Part shown: positions 8,376 through 14,418 of the stretch, in pieces
Numbering within the stretch: the stretch's first letter is position 1
How the letters are laid out: the number at the start of each line of letters is the position of its first letter
Source: Prevotella sp. CAG:755
GTDB taxonomy: Bacteria > Bacteroidota > Bacteroidia > Bacteroidales > Bacteroidaceae
Length of the DNA: 31,480 nucleotides
Assembly (NCBI GenBank): GCA_000431275.1
Contig: HF989149.1
Coordinates: 1-31,480, forward strand
Direction of reading: 5' to 3'
The notes under the pieces: generated by a model
Databases searched by the model: none
What the model was told of the DNA's origin: nothing
The model's input: the letters and a program-made list of their open reading frames with translations, nothing else
Translations under genes and position numbers: made by a program

Positions 8376-9554
8376 CTATGCCATCTGTCCGGCCGGGACA
8401 TGGCGGCGAGTCTCATAACGCCGTACGAAATCCAGCATGACGAGCGCTCCCAAAGCTACGAAAGCGGCCCCGACCAATGCTGTATAAGGATAATCCAGCC
8501 CATGCCGCAGAGGCCAGCCGCCGGCCTGCGCACCAACCGCGTTGCCCAGGTTGAACGCGATCTGGATGCATGCACCCCCAAGCAGTTCTCCACCCGGAGC
8601 ATGTTTTAAGATCAGCGTCTGCTGTGGCGACGAGATGGCAAAAAGCCCCATCGTAACCACGAACATCAGTCCCACCGACCACCAGCCGTCTGACGCGAGA
8701 AAGAAGATACCGGACAACGCCACACAGATACCTCCTTGCACCAATGCGTCAATACGGCCGGGCGTAAACCGGTCACTGAAATATCCGCCGAGCGCATTGC
8801 CCAGCACCATACCTCCGCCAGCCACCATCATGAGCACAGGGACGACAGCCTCGCTGAAACCGCTTGTTTGCGTCAGAAGCGGACTGATGTAGCACCACCA
8901 GCAAAACACGCCGCCATTGCCCAGCACCGTGGCAGCCAGAATACGCCATGGCGCGCCGTGGCGCAGGAAGCGGAACTGCCCGCGGAAGCCTGTATCGGGC
9001 AGCCCGGGCATGAAAGGCACCCAACGCAGCACGAGCAACAGCGTCACACAACCCCAGAGTCCCGCCAGGAGGAAAGTGAGCCGCCAAGACAAGTAATGGC
9101 AAACAACAGCAGACAGGGGAACACCGGCAAGATTGGCTACCGTCATCCCGGCCACCATGGCCGAAACGGCCAATGCACCTTTCCCCTCAGGCGCCAGTTT
9201 GAGTGCCACGAGCGAAGCCACCCCGAAATAAGCGCCATGGGGCAGCCCCGAAACGAAACGGGCGAGCATCAGCGACCAATAAGACGACGAAGCGGCGGCA
9301 AGCAGGTTGCCGGCCACCATCAGGCCGATCAGCGTCACAAGCAACTGCTTCAAAGGACGCGTCCTACCCCATACCAGCAACGGAGCGCCGCAACAGACAC
9401 CCACCGCATAGGCCGACACCCAGTTGCCTGCTGTCGGGATACTCACACGCAGGTCGGCAGCCACATAGGGCAGCACTGCCATCATGGCAAATTCGGCCAC
9501 GCCCAGGCCGAACGTACCGGCCGACAAGGCGGCCAGCGACTTCTTCACAGACAT
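8376..9554 (-). CDS. MFS transporter, DHA1 family (AraJ/SotB-like efflux)
   Basis: Inner-membrane proton-driven transporter, about 392 residues with some twelve hydrophobic helices. The N-terminus (GTFGLGVAEFAMMAVLPYVAADL) is characteristic of the AraJ/YdhP/SotB drug and sugar efflux group. A motif-A-like loop occurs as WGRTRPLKQ. The central loop is near 185-200 and the second half includes ALGGYFSDRFTPGR. I use the ATG at 9554; a GTG one codon upstream is also in frame. It starts 12 bp after the tsaE stop, so it is probably co-transcribed with it. The substrate is unknown and cannot be read from the sequence. Confidence 0.85.
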   Translation of the reverse strand: MSVKKSLAALSAGTFGLGVAEFAMMAVLPYVAADLRVSIPTAGNWVSAYAVGVCCGAPLLVWGRTRPLKQLLVTLIGLMVAGNLLAAASSSYWSLMLARFVSGLPHGAYFGVASLVALKLAPEGKGALAVSAMVAGMTVANLAGVPLSAVVCHYLSWRLTFLLAGLWGCVTLLLVLRWVPFMPGLPDTGFRGQFRFLRHGAPWRILAATVLGNGGVFCWWCYISPLLTQTSGFSEAVVPVLMMVAGGGMVLGNALGGYFSDRFTPGRIDALVQGGICVALSGIFFLASDGWWSVGLMFVVTMGLFAISSPQQTLILKHAPGGELLGGACIQIAFNLGNAVGAQAGGWPLRHGLDYPYTALVGAAFVALGALVMLDFVRRYETRRHVPAGQMA

Positions 9555-9566
9555 CACTACGACGAC

Positions 9567-9980
9567 TCAGAAAGTCAGTACACGGCTACCGTCCGGTTCC
9601 TCGTCGATGCGGACTCGAACGGCATCGCCGGGCAACAGGTCCTCTACCAGCTCAGGCCATTCGATAAGGCAGAGCGCACCGGAATAGAAATAGTCTTCAT
9701 AACCCAGGTCATAGACTTCTTCGAGCTTCTTGATGCGGTAGAAATCAAAGTGATAGATGAGTTCGGCCGTCGTGGCGGAACGATATTCGTTGACAAGAGC
9801 GAACGTAGGTGACGTCACGGGATCCTCGACGCCTAATTCCTCGCACAAGGCTTTGATGAACGTCGTTTTCCCGGCTCCCATTTTCCCGTAGAAAGCAAAG
9901 ATGGTGTGCTCGCCCATGGTTTCGATGAAACGGCGGGCAGCGTCACGAATCCCGTCGAGGTTTTCTATCTTAATTTCCAT
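9567..9980 (-). CDS. tsaE: tRNA t6A biosynthesis ATPase TsaE
   Basis: Small P-loop ATPase of 137 residues that partners TsaB and TsaD in making N6-threonylcarbamoyladenosine at A37 of ANN-decoding tRNAs. Walker A is GKMGAGKTT (near 32-40), followed by the family block [21 protein letters not shown] and LCLIEWPE, all typical of TsaE (YjeE). The ATG at 9980 (MEIKIENL) is chosen because it gives the usual TsaE length. The frame extends to 10013, but that extension runs into the promoter box at 10010-10018. Confidence 0.94.
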   Translation of the reverse strand: MEIKIENLDGIRDAARRFIETMGEHTIFAFYGKMGAGKTTFIKALCEELGVEDPVTSPTFALVNEYRSATTAELIYHFDFYRIKKLEEVYDLGYEDYFYSGALCLIEWPELVEDLLPGDAVRVRIDEEPDGSRVLTF

Positions 9981-10009
9981 AACGTAAGGATTTATTGTCG
10001 TTAGCGGGC

Positions 10010-10018
10010 GCAAAAATA
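10010..10018 (-). promoter_or_regulatory. -7 promoter box for tsaE-MFS
   Basis: TATTTTTGC on the minus strand fits TAnnTTTG, about 30 bases before the tsaE ATG. No -33 box at proper spacing is obvious. A rightward promoter for the phosphoesterase lies just beyond it, so this is a divergent promoter region. Confidence 0.5.
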
Positions 10019-10075
10019 CATATTTCCACCGGCTTGTTCCCTCCCGAGTTGGACAAAATTAGCGTAAAAACGACC

Positions 10076-10107
10076 TTTCCGAACCCGCTGAAAAAGCCGA
10101 CTTTTGC
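10076..10107 (+). promoter_or_regulatory. Probable promoter of the phosphoesterase gene
   Basis: TTTC at 10076-10079, a 19-base spacer, and GACTTTTGC at 10099-10107 approximate the Bacteroidetes -33/-7 pattern with one mismatch in each box. The ATG follows 20 bases later. Confidence 0.45.
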
Positions 10108-10127
10108 AGACATAAAAAACTTTCATC

Positions 10128-10946
10128 ATGCCAAGAGTTTCTTCATGGACAGCCCTCGTCGCCGCAGCCGCTGTCATGGGGTTGCCCGTCGGGTGCGACA
10201 TCATCGAGTATCACCCCTACGACACACGTTTCGACGGCGAACGCGACATCAACCGCCGTCACATCGAACAGATCGAGGTCGCCTGCGCCGGCCGCGACAC
10301 GATACGTTTCGCCGTCATCAGTGACACACAGCGATGGTACGACGAGACGCGGGCCGCCGTCGCCGCCATAAACAGCCGCGACAGCGTGGACTTTGTCATA
10401 CACTGCGGCGATCAAGCCGACTTCGGCCTGACGCGCGAATTCGAGTGGATGCGCGATGAGCTGAACCGTCTCCGTGCACCTTACGTCTGCCTCATCGGCA
10501 ACCACGACTGCCTCGGAACAGGCAGCGACGTATTCCGCGCCATGTACGGCAATCCGGATTTTTCGTTCAACGCCGGCACATATCACTTCGTCTGCCTCAA
10601 CACAAACGCCTTCGAATACGACTACTCCGTCCCCATACCTGATTTTTCCTTCCTACTCGCCGACCGCGAGGCCACCCCTGCCACGACGACGCGCACCGTC
10701 GTGGCGATGCACGCCCAGCCGTTCAGCGACCAATTCAACAACAACGTGGCCAACGTCTTCCAGTCCGAGCTACACAAATACCCCGGCCTGTCTTTCTGCG
10801 TGAGCGGCCACGACCATCACACGCGGACAAGCGACCTTTTCGGCGACGGCATCAACTACTACCAAGTAGGTTCGGCCAAAGGAAGAGAGTATCTGTTCTT
10901 CACACTCACTCCAAACGACATAAGATATGAAGTGGTACGCTTCTGA
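10128..10946 (+). CDS. Calcineurin-like metallophosphoesterase lipoprotein
   Basis: Predicted lipoprotein of 272 residues. The lipobox LPVGC places the modified cysteine near residue 23, so the enzyme should sit in the periplasm or on the outer membrane. The metallophosphoesterase motifs appear in order: SDTQ (near 65), CGDQAD (near 90), GNHDC (near 123), MHAQP (near 190) and SGHDHH (near 225). The first motif is usually D-x-H; here it reads D-T-Q, so one histidine ligand is replaced. The final GSAKGREYLFFTL block is common in this family. The substrate is unknown. The next gene's start overlaps the end of this one by 20 bp. Confidence 0.88.
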   Translation: MPRVSSWTALVAAAAVMGLPVGCDIIEYHPYDTRFDGERDINRRHIEQIEVACAGRDTIRFAVISDTQRWYDETRAAVAAINSRDSVDFVIHCGDQADFGLTREFEWMRDELNRLRAPYVCLIGNHDCLGTGSDVFRAMYGNPDFSFNAGTYHFVCLNTNAFEYDYSVPIPDFSFLLADREATPATTTRTVVAMHAQPFSDQFNNNVANVFQSELHKYPGLSFCVSGHDHHTRTSDLFGDGINYYQVGSAKGREYLFFTLTPNDIRYEVVRF

Positions 10947-11730
10947 ACGCCTGTCCTCGACGCTGTGCGGACTTATCCTGACAGCACTCGCAACGACGGC
11001 GTCGGCCGCGAAACCCTTTCCGCCGGCCATGAGTGACGCAACGGCACGGACAGAAGTACTGACTGGAAGTTCTGCCAGCCGGATAGAAATTTCTGCCAGC
11101 CGTCCGGAATTTTCAGACACACTGGCCGGAATTTCCATCTCAACTCCCAGAAAGGCAGACACGACGTCGCGCTACGACCGTCACGTCGAACGCTATCGCT
11201 ACCGCTGGTCGCGCCTTATCCCGAACCAACACATCATCCAGTATGCCGGCAGCATTGGCCTCGTGAGCTTCGGCACAGGCTGGCACTACGGTCACGACGA
11301 CGATTGGGAGACAGAACTGCTCCTCGGCATCGTCCCCCGTTACCACGCTGACAGGACCAAGGTCTCCTTCACCGTCCGCCAGCGCTACATCCCCTGGCAC
11401 CTGCCCCTCAACAGACGCTTTACGGCAGAACCGCTCACCGCCGGAATTTTCATCAACTCCATCTTCGGCGAGGGATTCTGGGCCCGCGAACCTTCGCGCT
11501 ACACCAAGGGCTACTACGGCTTTGCCACGAAAGTCCGGGCCAACATCTTCTTAGGCCAGCGGCTTAAAATCAACATTCCCCACCGCCACCGCATCTCGAA
11601 CAAGAGCATCTCACTCTTCTACGAACTAAGCACGTCCGACCTGTACCTCATCACCGCCATCACAAACAAGTCGATCCGCCTCAGCGACATACTCTCGCTG
11701 GCCGTCGGCGTCAAGTTCGAAACATTCTGA
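10927..11730 (+). CDS. Exported hypothetical protein, probably outer-membrane beta-rich
   Basis: I do not recognise the family with certainty. The 267-residue product has a signal peptide (about 1-28, ending TASAAKP), then a low-complexity linker (about 33-72) encoded by the 21-bp repeat array B. The remaining 190 residues are rich in alternating aromatic and polar strands, for example QYAGSIGLVSFGTGWHYG and SISLFYELSTSDLYLITA. The chain ends in ...VGVKFETF with a terminal Phe, as outer-membrane barrels often do. The ATG lies 20 bp inside the preceding phosphoesterase gene, so the two are probably translationally coupled. Function unknown. Confidence 0.7.
   Translation: MKWYASERLSSTLCGLILTALATTASAAKPFPPAMSDATARTEVLTGSSASRIEISASRPEFSDTLAGISISTPRKADTTSRYDRHVERYRYRWSRLIPNQHIIQYAGSIGLVSFGTGWHYGHDDDWETELLLGIVPRYHADRTKVSFTVRQRYIPWHLPLNRRFTAEPLTAGIFINSIFGEGFWAREPSRYTKGYYGFATKVRANIFLGQRLKINIPHRHRISNKSISLFYELSTSDLYLITAITNKSIRLSDILSLAVGVKFETF
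11049..11144 (+). repeat. 21-bp repeat array B, inside a coding sequence
   Basis: A partial unit, GACAGAAGTACT, at 11049-11060 is followed by four consecutive 21-bp units at 11061, 11082, 11103 and 11124. The first two begin GACTGGAAG and GATAGAAAT and both end TTCTGCCAGCCG. In frame they encode the heptads LTGSSAS, RIEISAS, RPEFSDT and LAGISIS of the linker behind the signal peptide. Confidence 0.72.
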
Positions 11731-11812
11731 CTGCGATTATTAACGCCGGATTAACACCTGCTTTGCCGGCTAATGCGTAAATTCGCAGCCAACGTAACGA
11801 TACATCACACAC

Positions 11813-13366
11813 ATGACCCTCGGCAAACTCCTCTGGGTGGACGACGAAATCGAGATGCTCCGCCCGCACATTCTCTTCCTGAACAAGAAAAACTACGACG
11901 TCGTCACAGCCACGAACGGTGCGGACGCCGTCGACCTATGTCGGGCCGAAGACTTCGATCTCATCCTCCTCGACGAGAACATGCCCGGCCTGAGCGGACT
12001 GGAAACCCTGTCCCTCATCAAGGATGTACGGCCAGGCGTACCCGTCGTCATGGTGACCAAAAGCGAAGAGGAGGACATCATGGACCAAGCCATCGGGTCA
12101 AAAATCGCTGACTACCTGATCAAGCCTGTCAACCCGAACCAAATTCTGCTCACCCTGAAAAAAAACATCCACAGACAGGAAATCGTGACCGAGGCCACCG
12201 TGAGCGGCTACCGCCAGGAATTTGCCCGCCTCGGAATGCAGATAAGCGAACCGCTCACGGCGACCGAATGGATGGAACTTTACAAACGACTCGTCTACTG
12301 GGAACTGGAACTCAGCGAGACAGACGACAGCGCCATGCGCGACATGCTACGCATGCAGAAAGAAGAGGCCAACCACATGTTTGCCCGTTTCGTCAAAGCC
12401 AACTACGCCGGCTGGCTCGCCCATCCAGACACCCGGCCGCTCATCAGCCCTGACGTATTCCGCCGCAAGGTGTTCCCCCTGCTCGACGCCGGCCGCAAGG
12501 TGTTCGTACTCGTCCTCGACAACTTCCGCCTCGACCAGTGGCGTCTGCTGAGCCGGGAGCTGAACGAAGACTTCGCCATCGATGAAGAACTGTATTACAG
12601 CATCTTGCCCACAGCGACGCAATACGCACGCAACGCGCTCTTTTCAGGCCTCATGCCGGAGCAGATCAGGAAGATGTATCCCCATCTGTGGGTAGATGAA
12701 GAGGAGGACGAAGGCAAGAACCTGAATGAGGAAAGCCTCATCGCCGAACAGCTCAAACGCTTCCGGCGAAAGGAAAACTTCACATACAACAAGGTGAACG
12801 ACTCGCTGGCGGCCGACCGCCTGCTCGGCCAGGCCAACCGCCTGGGGACGGCGCCGCTCAATGTGCTCGTAGTCAACTTCATCGACATCCTCTCTCACGC
12901 CCGCACCGAATCCAAGGCCGTGCGCGAACTGGCCAACGACGAAGCGGCCTACCGCAGCATCACACTTTCGTGGTTCCGCCACTCGCCCGTAAGCGACCTG
13001 TTCCGGCTGCTCAGCACGACGGACCAGGACATCATTCTCACGACCGACCACGGCAGCATCCGCGTCGACACGCCTTCGAAAATCATCGGCGAACGAAACC
13101 TCAACACCAACCTGCGCTACAAACTCGGCCGCAATATGAGCTACAACGCCAAGGAAGTTTACGAAGTGCGACGCCCGGCCGACATCCAACTGCCCGCGCC
13201 CAACCTCTCGACGGCCTACATCTTCGCCACAGGCTCACGCTTCTTCGCCTACCCGAACAATTACAACCACTACGTGCAATACTACAAAGACACGTTCCAG
13301 CACGGCGGCATATCGCTCGAAGAAATGATCGTCCCGCTCATCACGCTACGCCCGCGCAAACGATGA
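11813..13366 (+). CDS. porX: PorX-type response regulator with PglZ domain
   Basis: Cytoplasmic response regulator of 517 residues, essentially the length of Porphyromonas PorX. The receiver domain has acidic D10-D11, phosphoacceptor D54 in ILLDENMPG, T82 and K104 in YLIKP. A helical middle section (about 125-205) leads to an alkaline-phosphatase-superfamily PglZ domain with metal-site signatures VLVLDNFRLDQW (near 236-247), PTATQYARNALFSG (near 265-278), VNFIDILSHAR and TTDHGSIRV (near 405-413). In P. gingivalis PorX controls T9SS genes; its PglZ domain is a phosphodiesterase-type enzyme. A PorT-like gene lies next downstream, which supports the T9SS link. The stop is followed by a strong hairpin. 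Confidence 0.93.
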   Translation: MTLGKLLWVDDEIEMLRPHILFLNKKNYDVVTATNGADAVDLCRAEDFDLILLDENMPGLSGLETLSLIKDVRPGVPVVMVTKSEEEDIMDQAIGSKIADYLIKPVNPNQILLTLKKNIHRQEIVTEATVSGYRQEFARLGMQISEPLTATEWMELYKRLVYWELELSETDDSAMRDMLRMQKEEANHMFARFVKANYAGWLAHPDTRPLISPDVFRRKVFPLLDAGRKVFVLVLDNFRLDQWRLLSRELNEDFAIDEELYYSILPTATQYARNALFSGLMPEQIRKMYPHLWVDEEEDEGKNLNEESLIAEQLKRFRRKENFTYNKVNDSLAADRLLGQANRLGTAPLNVLVVNFIDILSHARTESKAVRELANDEAAYRSITLSWFRHSPVSDLFRLLSTTDQDIILTTDHGSIRVDTPSKIIGERNLNTNLRYKLGRNMSYNAKEVYEVRRPADIQLPAPNLSTAYIFATGSRFFAYPNNYNHYVQYYKDTFQHGGISLEEMIVPLITLRPRKR

Positions 13367-13389
13367 ATAAAACCTCTTACCCTCCACAA

Positions 13390-13432
13390 GGACGGGAGCG
13401 CTGACCACTCCATACGGTCAGGGCGCCCGTCC
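13390..13432 (+). terminator. Hairpin after porX
   Basis: GGACGGG (13390-13396) pairs with CCCGTCC (13426-13432). Further inner pairing (GACC with GGTC) gives a GC-rich hairpin starting 23 bp after the porX stop. There is no T tract after it, so termination is inferred from position and stability. Confidence 0.6.
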
Positions 13433-13438
13433 TCACTA

Positions 13439-13543
13439 GTCGCCATCCCGTTTTTCCCAGTCGCCGACTTGTTTTACTGAATAAAGCTGCCATCTTCCGG
13501 AATTTCCAGCCTGGCATTCCGCCGGCTTTTTCCGCGCAGCCCA
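13439..13543 (-). repeat. 21-bp repeat array F, between porX and the PorT-like gene
   Basis: Consecutive 21-bp units, oriented on the minus strand, start at 13439, 13460, 13481, 13502 and 13523 in plus coordinates. The first two share GTCGCC at the same place and a T tract (TTTTT, TTTT) at the same phase. Reverse complemented, they read GACTGGGAAAAACGGG, like the other arrays. It occupies most of the 319-bp gap without genes between 13367 and 13685; the remainder holds the promoter region of the next gene. Confidence 0.6.
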
Positions 13544-13551
13544 TACCTATT

Positions 13552-13588
13552 GCCACATTTTTTGCGTATCTTCGCGGCGGAATGTGGC
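13552..13588 (+). promoter_or_regulatory. Possible promoter bracketed by an inverted repeat
   Basis: TATCTTCGC (13567-13575) resembles the -7 box with one mismatch. It is enclosed by a perfect 8-bp inverted repeat, GCCACATT (13552-13559) and AATGTGGC (13581-13588). The arrangement could be an operator or a leader hairpin. No -33 box at standard spacing is seen. Confidence 0.4.
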
Positions 13589-13685
13589 GTTGCCCGGGTT
13601 ATCACACAATAAACATCCCGTCGGAGAGTTATTCTAATAAGTAAGCCACCGTGACTGAGCGTATGCCCAAACAGCGCGCACGCCG

Positions 13686-14396
13686 ATGAACTGGAAGAGA
13701 CTGACCATACTCCTGCTACTGACCTGCACGGTTGCCGCGCTGGACGCACAAACGCGCAGGGTACAGAACAAGCCTTACATCGACTTGCGTCGCTTTCACT
13801 ACGGCTTCACGGTCGGCATCCACGACCAGAGCCTGAAATTGCTCAACAACGGATACATCGACCCGGCCACAGGCCGGCAGTGGATGGCTGAGAACGACAA
13901 CCACGGCATCGGTTTCAACGTCGGAGTGCTCGGCGAATGGAAACTGACAGACTATCTCGCCATACGCGCTATACCATCGCTCTATTTCGGAACAAAGCAC
14001 ATCACGTTCCTCGACCGGACAAGCGGCACGACCGAAACGCAAAACATGAAGTCCACGTACATCGGCGTTCCGGTCCACCTGAAAGTCTCCGCGCCTCGTT
14101 TCAACAACTATCGCCCCTACGTCGTAGCCGGCGTAGCTCCCATGTACGACTTGATGAAAAAGAAACAAGAACGGCTGCTCACCAAGCCGCTCAATCTTTT
14201 CGTAGAAGTAGGCTTGGGCTGCGACCTCTACCTACCGTTCTTCAAGTTGATTCCGGAACTCAAATTCTGTTTCGGGCTTTCCAACATCCTGCAAAAGAAC
14301 CGCAACGACCTGACAGACCGCAATCTCCTCATCTTCACGGAAAGCGTGGACAAAGCCACGGCAAACATGGTCGTCCTTTCATTTTATTTCGAATAA
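13686..14396 (+). CDS. porT: PorT-like outer-membrane beta-barrel protein
   Basis: Outer-membrane beta-barrel of 236 residues. A signal peptide (about 1-22, ending LDAQT) is followed by a PYIDLRRFHYGFTVGIHDQS segment resembling PorT/SprT, and then by alternating strands such as GIGFNVGVLGEWKLTDYLAIR, STYIGVPVHLKV and LFVEVGLGCDLYL. The chain ends in VVLSFYFE. The size matches PorT, a component needed for type IX secretion in Porphyromonas and Flavobacterium. The neighbour porX supports that assignment. The symbol is given on family resemblance plus context; a general porin-family barrel is the alternative. Confidence 0.72.
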   Translation: MNWKRLTILLLLTCTVAALDAQTRRVQNKPYIDLRRFHYGFTVGIHDQSLKLLNNGYIDPATGRQWMAENDNHGIGFNVGVLGEWKLTDYLAIRAIPSLYFGTKHITFLDRTSGTTETQNMKSTYIGVPVHLKVSAPRFNNYRPYVVAGVAPMYDLMKKKQERLLTKPLNLFVEVGLGCDLYLPFFKLIPELKFCFGLSNILQKNRNDLTDRNLLIFTESVDKATANMVVLSFYFE

Positions 14397-14418
14397 CCAT
14401 CCCACAACACATGACTAT

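Noticed and set aside
13474..13749. Minus-strand open frame between porX and the PorT-like gene
   Set aside because: It overlaps the signal peptide of the PorT-like protein, the 21-bp repeats and the likely promoter, with no domain.
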